Shown: in pieces, positions 26,305 to 32,705 of the stretch | How positions within the stretch are numbered: position 1 is the stretch's first letter | How the letters are laid out: each line of letters opens with the position of its first letter | NCBI GenBank assembly: GCA_002783405.1 | Contig: PFGG01000032.1 | Span: forward strand, 1 to 32,705 | DNA from: a bacterium (Candidatus Blackallbacteria) CG13_big_fil_rev_8_21_14_2_50_49_14 | Lineage (GTDB): Bacteria > Cyanobacteriota > Sericytochromatia > UBA7694 | DNA length: 32,705 nt | Reading direction: 5' to 3' | Translations under genes and position numbers: made by a program | Notes under the pieces: generated by a model | Told to the model about the DNA's origin: nothing | Databases searched by the model: none | Seen by the model: only the letters and a program-made list of their open reading frames with translations

Positions 26305-27867
26305 TTAGGGAATCGTCACTTTGAGGGGGGTTCCCACTGTCAGCGGGTTTCCAGCGGGGTCAAGTACCGAGATGACCCCATTGAGGGCAATTTCATGGCC
26401 TGATTGAAACAGTTCTGGGCGTGTTGTGCTGGGCAGTTGCAGTAAAACACGTTGGTGATTCGGATCCGTTGAATCATAGACCACCTGGCCGCCCAACTCA
26501 AACCACGTCCCCGAAAACAGATTGGGTTCAATCTCACTTTGGGGGTTGGTGATCAAAACCCGGTAATTTTTCGCTGCATTCTGAGCTGTGGCATTGCCCT
26601 GATTGCCGGGATATTCTGCCGGAGCCTGAATTTCAGCGCCGCGTAAATTGAAATGATCCGCCATGCCTCCGGCAATAATCCGGCTTTGGGTTTCATACCA
26701 AAGCGTTTTGTTATAGCTCAAAACAAGCACAGGGCCAGAGCCGGTGGTCTGATATGCCAGTGATTTTAATTGGAAAGGGTTCAGATCAGGGGCAATACTG
26801 AAAGTAACAGACTGACTGGAGATTTGCTCGTTCAGCCTGAATTCGTTTTTCGTTCGGCTGGCCCCGCTTTTATCGCGAAGGCCGGTGCTGCCAGGGGCAT
26901 TCCAGGTCAGTTGTAAACTGGGAAAATCTTTTTGATTGTGGTTGGCTGGATAGGCATGACCCGGTTTGAATTGCAGCATGAGCACGGTATCTCCAGGATT
27001 CCACTTGAAGTCAAAGGCTTCAGCTGTCCAGATCAAGCTGCCTGAGGTCTGTTCACTGTCGCCTGGGCCTGTAAAAGTATCTTGAGAGGAAAGCTGATCG
27101 ACCGCCAGTTTTTGGTTGTTCAGCGCGCGAATCGCCAGACTTTTTTCGACACTGTCACGATCCATGGGCTCGTTAAAAGTCAGGGTCAGGGTTTGGTTGG
27201 CCGCTACAGGTTGTTTCAGCTCTGGCTGTAGGGCAATCACTTCAGGCGCATTTTCCAAGGCAAGTGGGCGGCTGGCATCCATGGCAGAGCGGGAAGATTG
27301 CTCCAGGGCCTGGATGTATTCCAACTCATTGACCCCGAAATCAAAACGGTTGGCAAAAGGATGGCCGAGGGTGCCCATTTTCATAACTTCTATGCGTGAG
27401 CGGGAGGAATAGCCTGAAGCGCTGGCATAAATTTTAACCAGACTGCCATTGGGGACTTTCAGGCGGTACCAACCTTCGGCATCGGTCAGCGTTTCCACGC
27501 TGGGAGGCTGGCTTTCAGCGTTTGCAAAAACTTTGACTTTGACACCCTGCAGGGGTTGCCCCAATTCATTGAAGACCCGACCGGTCAAATCCGCCAGATA
27601 TTCTTCTCCCCAAGGGTTGGGGTTTGGAGAGGCTACAGGGATCAGTGAGGGCAGGGGCATGGGCACAAAACTGGGGGTGGGGGTGGGTTCTGGGATGGCA
27701 CTGGGCGCAATACTGGGCAAGGCACTGGGCTCCGCGCTGGGCAGCGGAGAGGGGGTTGTTTCCGCACTGGGAGAAGCTGAAGGCGTCGGTGACGGAATCA
27801 CCGGTGTTTGGGGTGTTTGGCAGGCCGCCAGAAGACAGGTCAGAATCAAGAGGGAGCGCTTTTGCAT
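26305..27867 (-). CDS. Lipoprotein with Pro/Ser linker, carboxypeptidase-regulatory-like and Ig-like domains
   Basis: 520 residues. The lipobox LLAAC (C16) marks a lipid-anchored protein. Residues 17-85 are a low-complexity proline/serine/alanine linker (PSALPSIAPSAIPEP and similar). About 90-160 matches a carboxypeptidase-regulatory-like beta sandwich (DLTGRVFNELGQPLQGVKV ending in ASGYSSRS). About 205-330 resembles a bacterial Ig-like (SbsA/Big) domain: PEVIALQPE then LTLTFNEPMDRDSVEKSL. The remaining 180 residues are beta-rich with a second such pattern. The layout suits a cell-surface protein held away from the membrane; no catalytic motif is seen. The 95 bases upstream separate it from the chaperone-like gene. 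Confidence 0.85.
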   Translation of the reverse strand: MQKRSLLILTCLLAACQTPQTPVIPSPTPSASPSAETTPSPLPSAEPSALPSIAPSAIPEPTPTPSFVPMPLPSLIPVASPNPNPWGEEYLADLTGRVFNELGQPLQGVKVKVFANAESQPPSVETLTDAEGWYRLKVPNGSLVKIYASASGYSSRSRIEVMKMGTLGHPFANRFDFGVNELEYIQALEQSSRSAMDASRPLALENAPEVIALQPELKQPVAANQTLTLTFNEPMDRDSVEKSLAIRALNNQKLAVDQLSSQDTFTGPGDSEQTSGSLIWTAEAFDFKWNPGDTVLMLQFKPGHAYPANHNQKDFPSLQLTWNAPGSTGLRDKSGASRTKNEFRLNEQISSQSVTFSIAPDLNPFQLKSLAYQTTGSGPVLVLSYNKTLWYETQSRIIAGGMADHFNLRGAEIQAPAEYPGNQGNATAQNAAKNYRVLITNPQSEIEPNLFSGTWFELGGQVVYDSTDPNHQRVLLQLPSTTRPELFQSGHEIALNGVISVLDPAGNPLTVGTPLKVTIP

Positions 27868-27963
27868 AGAAACCTCATCATGCGGCCCACAGGGGGCCCA
27901 AAGAATTTTCTATCAGTCTAGCCTTTTTCTGCAGAACTGACCAAATTCTTTGGGGGTGGGTGC

Positions 27964-28563
27964 TTAAGCTGCAGGTTGGGCACTGGCTGCGAGGCTTTTT
28001 TCAATGCCTGTAATTAGCTCTGCCAGCGACTGCTTGCTGGTGGCCAGGGCTTCAAAGCTGGGCAAGAAGACCTGTATGAAGAAGCCCATTAATTCCAGAA
28101 TTTCTGTAATCAAAGCAATGCTAATATTTTGGTTTTCAGCTTTGAGGGCATAGCTCAGGTAAATTTGTTTTTCCTGATTGATGCCAAAATAGCCCACTGG
28201 GATAATCTGACTGCAGGTCATCAGCAATTGATAGGCTTCAAACAAGCGTTCGCTGGGGAGTGAAGTCAAAGAAACCGGCAGCATGACCAGAAACTGCAGC
28301 GTAGACGCCCGTGCCAGTTCCGCTTGCAGTTCTTCAAGAGCTTCATCGCGCAGAATATCTTCACTGAAAAAGATCTGCGCAACGGTTTGGGCCTCTGAAG
28401 GTTGATCTGAAGGTTTCTCAGGAGTAGGGTCGAGTGAAACCAACAGACTTTCAAAATGAATGTCGGGGCCTGGCGCGATGCGCTCGGCTGAATAGCCAAA
28501 ATAGAGCAAAAATTCAAACAGTTTTTGCAGGGGGGTGGGGGGCTTTGTGTTTGCTTCGGTCAT
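27964..28563 (-). CDS. Small chaperone-like (YbjN/CesT-type fold?) protein next to the 640-residue protein
   Basis: 199 residues, cytosolic, no family assigned with confidence. The pattern TLQFLVMLPVSL, FEAYQLLMTCSQIIPVGYFGIN, KQIYLSYALKAENQNISIA, then a long helix (LITEILELMGFFIQVFLPSFEAL) resembles the alpha/beta fold shared by YbjN proteins and CesT-type secretion chaperones. A proline-rich loop lies at about 48-60. It starts 27 bases after the 640-residue protein, with AAGGAAG just before the ATG, so it is co-transcribed. Together these suggest a chaperone for that neighbour. This is inference; a structure prediction would decide it. Confidence 0.6.
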   Translation of the reverse strand: MTEANTKPPTPLQKLFEFLLYFGYSAERIAPGPDIHFESLLVSLDPTPEKPSDQPSEAQTVAQIFFSEDILRDEALEELQAELARASTLQFLVMLPVSLTSLPSERLFEAYQLLMTCSQIIPVGYFGINQEKQIYLSYALKAENQNISIALITEILELMGFFIQVFLPSFEALATSKQSLAELITGIEKSLAASAQPAA

Positions 28564-28590
28564 GATTCTTCCTTTTGTTCAGGCCATTAT

Positions 28591-30513
28591 TTAGAGCGTG
28601 GGATTCAGGCTCATGCCCCGCATCATCACCTGAACCGCTTCTTTTTCAGGCATCAGCTCAGGGCTGGGTACATTCAGTACCTTTTCTGCCAAATAGCGCA
28701 TTTCAGGCTTGCCTGCGAGGACTCCCTTATAAATCAGTTTGGCGGCATCTTCAGGAGAGGCTCCCAAAAGCTGGAACACAGCTTCGGTTTGTATTCCCTT
28801 CAGCTCGTTGATTTCCTGTTCCAGTTTTTCTGAACTTTCAGTCAGGGTTTTGAGTGTCTCTTTGCTGGTCTTGATGGAGGCATCCAGGGAATTGAATTTT
28901 AGTTGATCAGCGGGGCTATAGGGTTGCAATAATTGATTCTGTTCTCTGATTTGCGCCTGGATATGACCCTGGGTCTTTTGAATCTGCCCTTTGAGGGTGT
29001 CCAGCTGGGTTTGTTTGGTTTCCATTTTCAGTGAGGCCTGTTGCTGCACGCCTTTGAGATCATCAATTTTGCCTTGGCGTTGTGAACTTTTGACTTTGCT
29101 GTAGATAGCCAGGCCTACGGTGGCAGCCAAAGCGGCTCCTGCCAAGGCCCAGCCTACCGGGGTGGCCAAGGCGCCTACTGCAACGGCGATGGCCACAGCA
29201 CCGGCAGCTATTCCCAAAACATTTTTCGCGATTTTAAGTGCTTTAAAGCCCATATCGGCCCGTTTGATAATTTGTTGGGCGACAGCCTTGGCTTCTTTGG
29301 AGGGTTCTCCTGCAGGCAGAGACCGAATGGCTGCTGCTTTGGCCTTGAGTTCAGCTACTTTTTCAAGCCGGCTGCTTTTGCGGCTGAAAAATAGACTGAT
29401 TTTGCCCAGGGTGGTTTGTGGATTTTCTAATTCTTTGGCTTTGTTTTCAAATTCGGTCGCCATTTGATTGCGTCCAGGCGCATCCGCCAAAAGACCCCGT
29501 GCCATTTCAACCCGATTCAGAGCGGTATTCAGGCGACTGGCATTTTTGTACATATCAATGCCTTCACCCACAATTTGCAGAGCCCCTCCGCCCACCATTA
29601 CACCGGTGAGGGCTCCGCCCTGAAGCACTTTGCCGCCGCCATCGGCGAGGGAGGCCATAAAGCTCTTGGCGTTTTTGGCGGCATCTACACCCTGGGCAAT
29701 GAAATTGACGGCACTGACGACTGGGGTTGTGGCCTGCAGAATCGTCGCGGTGTTTTGAACAATGGTACGGTTGCCTTCAGAAGTATACTCTCCACCGAGT
29801 TCCTGGAGGGTTTCTGATTTTTTCTTGGCGCTTTCAGCCAAAACCCGCATAATCGGCTGCGCCACATTGATGGTATTGAGCACTTCCCTTGATTTAGATG
29901 GGTCTCCCCAGAGCGTCTGGCGGGCCGCATTGACGGATTCTGTGGGCAGACCTGCTGCTTCCAGATGGGTTCCCACTTCTTTTAGGGTTTTGTCGACCTC
30001 TCCCCAATTGGGCTCATCGGCCTGGAGCAAGCTGCTCAGTTTTTCGCGCAAACTGCCCAGGGCCTCTACACTCTTGCCCAAACTTTCTGAGCGTATGCCC
30101 TGTAGCTTGCCTGTATCGGTGAGATTGCTGCCCATTTCACGGTTTTCACTGGCCTCAACAAAGCCACTGGTAAAATGGCTTTTGGCCATTTTAAAGGGGG
30201 CAGCCAATACTGTACCTGTTCCACTTAGGAGCATGCCCCCATATTTTTGAACGGTATCAAGGGTGCTCAGTTCAGGCAGGGGCTCAACGCCCTGCATATC
30301 CATTTGCTCGACCCGTGCTTTTAAATGATCGATTTGCGCACGCGTGCCCACCTGTCCCAATTGTTTAGACTGATCTGATTTCTGTTGCAGGGCTTGTAAA
30401 TCTTCTGCACTTTTCTTTTCTACGACGACGCCCTGGGGCATTTGTACGGGGGCCGCAAGTTTTTGAACGGGTTGGGGCGTTTGGATCCGTTGACCAATTT
30501 GCATATCACTCAT
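28591..30513 (-). CDS. Cysteine-free 640-residue protein with hydrophobic hairpin and coiled coil; translocator-like
   Basis: No known family recognised. There is no signal peptide and no cysteine. The N-terminus (1-80) is Q/P/K-rich and probably disordered. Glycine-rich apolar stretches lie at about 92-106 and 292-318. A helical hairpin spans 431-471, with ALATPVGWALAG as the turn. A strong coiled coil follows (about 475-575, ending SSEKLEQEINELKGI), then a helical C-terminus. An export-competent, membrane-inserting layout like this is seen in type III translocators such as SipB/IpaB and in some pore-forming toxins, but the order of coiled coil and hairpin differs and I see no sequence signature. 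It is flanked by a TPR protein and a chaperone-like protein. AAGGGA 9 bases before the ATG supports the start. Confidence 0.7.
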   Translation of the reverse strand: MSDMQIGQRIQTPQPVQKLAAPVQMPQGVVVEKKSAEDLQALQQKSDQSKQLGQVGTRAQIDHLKARVEQMDMQGVEPLPELSTLDTVQKYGGMLLSGTGTVLAAPFKMAKSHFTSGFVEASENREMGSNLTDTGKLQGIRSESLGKSVEALGSLREKLSSLLQADEPNWGEVDKTLKEVGTHLEAAGLPTESVNAARQTLWGDPSKSREVLNTINVAQPIMRVLAESAKKKSETLQELGGEYTSEGNRTIVQNTATILQATTPVVSAVNFIAQGVDAAKNAKSFMASLADGGGKVLQGGALTGVMVGGGALQIVGEGIDMYKNASRLNTALNRVEMARGLLADAPGRNQMATEFENKAKELENPQTTLGKISLFFSRKSSRLEKVAELKAKAAAIRSLPAGEPSKEAKAVAQQIIKRADMGFKALKIAKNVLGIAAGAVAIAVAVGALATPVGWALAGAALAATVGLAIYSKVKSSQRQGKIDDLKGVQQQASLKMETKQTQLDTLKGQIQKTQGHIQAQIREQNQLLQPYSPADQLKFNSLDASIKTSKETLKTLTESSEKLEQEINELKGIQTEAVFQLLGASPEDAAKLIYKGVLAGKPEMRYLAEKVLNVPSPELMPEKEAVQVMMRGMSLNPTL

Positions 30514-30568
30514 TTTGATGTTTCCCTTTTTTAGGCTTCACGTTAGATCGTGCAGACAATATTCTTAT

Positions 30569-30583
30569 GTTAATGCTATTAAC
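30569..30583. promoter_or_regulatory. Short dyad GTTAAT-GCT-ATTAAC upstream of the 640-residue protein
   Basis: Perfect 6-bp arms with a 3-base centre, 56 bases before the start of the gene at 30513 and just after the stop of the TPR gene. It may be an operator for an internal promoter; no clear -10/-35 pair is seen. Confidence 0.3.
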
Positions 30584-30610
30584 TTTTTATTTCAAGCGCT
30601 ATTTTCATTT

Positions 30611-31576
30611 TTAGGTGTTCAGCTCGTCAAGATTGTTTTGGAGATCCTCAAGACTTTCGACTATTTTTTCGTAAACAGCAAGCAGTGCTGTCAGTTCGTA
30701 GCCTTTGTTTTCAAGTTCGTCCAAGCGATCTGCCAGGCTGTCACATTGATCTAAAAGACTTTCACAGTCCGGCAGGGGGGTGTTGGGGGCCGTCAGAGAT
30801 TTGAGTTGCGCAGTGACCCTGCCAAGCAAGGCTTTTAAATCGGTATACAAGCACAGAAGTTCTGCAGATTCACTCAAAAGTTTTTGGCAACGCTTGAGAA
30901 AGATATTCAAGAGCGAGAAATTTTGTTCAAGTTCTGAAATTTCAAATTCTTGATCCAGCAGATCCAGATCTGATTTGAGTATGTTTGTTTGTTCAAGATA
31001 GTGCTGATAGCGATTTTTTAAATCGGGGGTCTGTGCAATTTCAAGCGTGGCCCTGAGTGGCATTTTTTCAGCTTGAATGGCCTTCAGAAGGGTTTGCAGT
31101 TGCGTCTCTGTTTCTTCATACAAGCGATCAAAATCAGCTTCGCTCAAGTTTTCGGATGCTTGTTTCTGAAGCGGGGAAAGGCTGGCTGAAACAAGGGCGT
31201 GAGCCTGAGGCTGGGTTTTATTTGTTTGGGGGCGGTGGGCCAGGTAATCCCGCATCTTATGAATATCAGGGTGTTGGGGGGCCAGGCGTTCAGCTTCCTG
31301 TAAATAATTTAAAGCCTGGGCATGTTCATGCAGGGTGATCAAAAGATAAGCCATACCGATGTAGATCTCGGGATTGCTGCGCTGTTGTTTCAGGGCTTCA
31401 GCAAAAGCTTCACAGGCATCTAGCAGGCATGCTTTTTTTTTGCTTGGATGGCTTTGTTCAAAAGCCTCTGCCATTTTTTGGAAAGCATTTTCAAGTGCTT
31501 TCTCTGCATTTTCCTGTCTTTTTTTTTCAAGATCCTGGCGTGTTTTTTGGATTTTTGAAATTTGCTCGAAATCCAT
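30611..31576 (-). CDS. TPR-like and coiled-coil cytosolic protein
   Basis: 321 residues. A charged helix (1-25) leads into two or three TPR-like units (about 25-115, best one SNPEIYIGMAYLLITLHEHA, then ALNYLQEAERLAPQHPD). A polar linker (115-135) and a long helical, coiled-coil-rich half follow (DRLYEETETQLQTLLKAI, LLDQCDSLADRLDELENKGY). There is no signal peptide. Small TPR proteins serve as chaperones for type III translocators, and this gene directly precedes the translocator-like 640-residue protein (97-base gap), but it is about twice the size of those chaperones. Two direct repeats lie just upstream. Confidence 0.72.
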   Translation of the reverse strand: MDFEQISKIQKTRQDLEKKRQENAEKALENAFQKMAEAFEQSHPSKKKACLLDACEAFAEALKQQRSNPEIYIGMAYLLITLHEHAQALNYLQEAERLAPQHPDIHKMRDYLAHRPQTNKTQPQAHALVSASLSPLQKQASENLSEADFDRLYEETETQLQTLLKAIQAEKMPLRATLEIAQTPDLKNRYQHYLEQTNILKSDLDLLDQEFEISELEQNFSLLNIFLKRCQKLLSESAELLCLYTDLKALLGRVTAQLKSLTAPNTPLPDCESLLDQCDSLADRLDELENKGYELTALLAVYEKIVESLEDLQNNLDELNT

Positions 31577-31585
31577 AAGCTAAAA

Positions 31586-31619
31586 CTTCTTATATTTTTG
31601 TTGTGCTTCTTATATTTTT
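31586..31619. repeat. 14-bp direct repeat, 20-bp period, upstream of the TPR/coiled-coil gene
   Basis: CTTCTTATATTTTT occurs at 31586-31599 and again at 31606-31619. The period of 20 is close to two helical turns. The copy nearer the gene carries its only purine-rich (AAGAAG on the minus strand) ribosome-site candidate. It may be a tandem binding site or a local duplication in an A+T-rich spacer. Confidence 0.6.
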
Positions 31620-31692
31620 ATTATTTTATAGAAGTCGTTCAGTATCATTTTAGCCTATTAAAAATAATAAAAAAGCTGTGAATGAATATTTT

Positions 31693-32346
31693 TTAACTTT
31701 CTTTTAGAAGCTCAAGCTTTCCACGCCCCAATTTAACCCAGCCTTCCTGCTCAAGTTTTTTGAGCAGGCGGGAGACGACCTCGCGTGCGGTGCCCAATTC
31801 ATCGGCAAGTTGTTGGTGGGTGGTTGAAATTTGAAGGTTTTTTTCAAGACGGGTCCGTGTGCGCAGTAATTCCAGCAAGCGTTCATCCACCCGGCTGAAG
31901 GCCAATTCATTGACCACCTGAACCAATTCTTCAAAGCGGGTTTGATAGAGTTCAAGCACAAATTGGTTCCAATCTCGGAATTCCTGTTGCCAGAATTTGA
32001 GCCGACGGGAGGGAAATAGCCAGACTTCACTGCCTGCATTTGCCACTGCGCGAATCTGACTGGGTTGGGTTTTTAGGCCTGCCAGAATCGACATGACACA
32101 GGATTCTCCCGCTTGAATATGGTAGAGCAGGATTTCTTTGCCCGAAGGGTCATCGCGCAAAACCCGGATACTGCCTTTGATGACCAAAGGAATCCAGCCG
32201 ACTTCTGCACCTGGGCTGAGAATTTCAAGATCTTCCTCAAAATGTCGAAATTGGCCACTGGCTATCAGTTCGGCATGTAAATTTTTGCTAAAGGCAGGAA
32301 AAAAGGGGCTGAGATCTTGTTGCATGTTTAAACTCTGGCCATTCAA
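31693..32346 (-). CDS. Crp/Fnr-family transcription regulator
   Basis: 217 residues. An N-terminal cyclic-nucleotide-binding-type beta barrel (about 20-125: ILSPGAEVGWIPLVIKGSIR, IQAGESCVMSI) is joined by a long helix (about 135-165) to a Crp-type winged helix with STTHQQLADELGTAREVVSR as helix-turn-helix. The four-cysteine iron-sulfur set of Fnr is missing, and the cyclic AMP contact residues of Crp are not clearly kept, so the ligand is unknown. A second ATG (32325, MQQDLSP) has AGAG before it and may be the true start. It lies beside the tnpB element and upstream of the TPR/640-residue set, which it may control. Confidence 0.9.
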   Translation of the reverse strand: MNGQSLNMQQDLSPFFPAFSKNLHAELIASGQFRHFEEDLEILSPGAEVGWIPLVIKGSIRVLRDDPSGKEILLYHIQAGESCVMSILAGLKTQPSQIRAVANAGSEVWLFPSRRLKFWQQEFRDWNQFVLELYQTRFEELVQVVNELAFSRVDERLLELLRTRTRLEKNLQISTTHQQLADELGTAREVVSRLLKKLEQEGWVKLGRGKLELLKES

Positions 32347-32376
32347 TTTGTGAGTATTATCGGGCTCACCGTAAAA

Positions 32377-32443
32377 CTTCGGCCTTCAGGCCGGAGATAT
32401 AAGGTGTAGCGCTGGCAACAGCGCCCTCAAAACAGTATACTGT
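32377..32443 (+). mobile_element. Left-end hairpins of an IS200/IS605-type element
   Basis: CTTCGGCC (32377-32384) pairs with GGCCGGAG (32389-32396) with one G-T pair; GCGCTG (32409-32414) pairs with CAGCGC (32419-32424) around GCAA; ACAGTATACTGT (32432-32443) is a perfect palindrome. The cluster ends 4 bases before a tnpB start, as expected for the left end of such an element. Confidence 0.55.
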
Positions 32444-32447
32444 ATAT

Positions 32448-32705
32448 ATGCGTATGACATATAAATTTAAAGCGATATCCAGCGAAATAACCATTCAAAA
32501 AGCTGAACATTGGCTACATTTGTGCCTGCAACTGTATAATACAGCTCTAGACCAACGTATACAGGCTTACAAACGGTGCGGTATCACATTAACTACCTAC
32601 TCTCAAAGCAATGAATTACCAGAACTGAAGGCAGCATTCCCCGAGTTTAAACAGGTCGGCTCACAGGTCTTGCAAGATGTGGTCGAACGCGTAGGCAAAG
32701 CTTTT
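32448..32705 (+). CDS. tnpB: TnpB, IS200/IS605 family, N-terminal part (continues beyond the window)
   Basis: 86 codons from ATG 32448 run off the window edge. The peptide has the N-terminal TnpB/OrfB helical domain: TYKFKAIS, LHLCLQLYNTALDQRIQAYK, ITLTTYSQSNELPELKAAFPEF and VGSQVLQDVVERVGKAF, the last being the conserved SQVLQDV...KAF block. TnpB is an RNA-guided DNA nuclease related to Cas12. The catalytic RuvC part lies outside, so activity cannot be judged. A second ATG (32454) is possible. No ribosome site is evident; the promoter region is the hairpin cluster just upstream. Confidence 0.9.
   Translation, partial: MRMTYKFKAISSEITIQKAEHWLHLCLQLYNTALDQRIQAYKRCGITLTTYSQSNELPELKAAFPEFKQVGSQVLQDVVERVGKAF

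Noticed and set aside
31693-32346. Fnr (oxygen-sensing) regulator
   Set aside because: The N-terminal cysteines needed for the iron-sulfur cluster are missing.

Overview
The window reads as a stretch of a Gram-negative bacterial chromosome of roughly even base composition, using the standard bacterial code with ATG, GTG and probably TTG starts. Lipoprotein signals, Sec signal peptides, a P13-like outer-membrane-type protein and a FliS-like secretion chaperone point to a diderm, probably flagellated organism. Dense two-component signalling, a monomeric isocitrate dehydrogenase, and very large cysteine-free proteins without signal peptides would fit a deep-branching lineage such as the non-photosynthetic relatives of Cyanobacteria. 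That placement is a guess; nothing here fixes the taxonomy.

Both ends fall inside IS200/IS605-type tnpB genes. The left edge (1-217) holds the last 20 codons of a reading frame followed by a structured omega-RNA-like segment and a perfect hairpin. The right edge (32377-32705) holds left-end hairpins and the first 86 codons of a TnpB. Between them, 299-5947 carries signalling and central metabolism: a receiver protein with a degenerate GGDEF domain, the decayed start of a second receiver gene, monomeric isocitrate dehydrogenase, and a membrane histidine kinase whose 3' end overlaps a convergent single-domain response regulator. A secreted seven-repeat TPR protein follows.

Region 6970-13577 (minus strand) is the most unusual. 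A 1955-residue protein has no cysteine and no signal peptide, carries an EF-hand near its N-terminus, and alternates beta-rich stretches with helical modules. It is translationally coupled (TAGTG) to a FliS-like chaperone. Upstream lies a 60-bp tandem repeat inside a small reading frame broken by one nonsense codon. I infer a giant export substrate with a dedicated chaperone.

Region 13808-17725 (minus strand) is a compact five-gene operon: GT2 glycosyltransferase, secreted protein, CcdA, unknown protein, GNAT acetyltransferase. Region 17969-21863 holds a P13-like protein, a small lipoprotein, a membrane protein, a convergent methyltransferase and NAD kinase with its terminator. Region 21887-26072 has a DUF2892 protein and a 1313-residue hybrid kinase.

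Region 26305-32346 (minus strand) holds a lipoprotein with an Ig-like domain, then a three-gene set: a TPR/coiled-coil protein, a 640-residue cysteine-free protein with a hydrophobic hairpin plus coiled coil, and a small chaperone-like protein. A Crp-family regulator precedes them. The set resembles, in layout only, a type III translocator with its chaperones.

Two regulatory patterns recur. An extended -10 element, TGC followed by TA(T/A)(A/G)AT, precedes at least five genes with no clear -35. A dyad CTGAA(A)...(T)TTCAG occurs in three intergenic regions.
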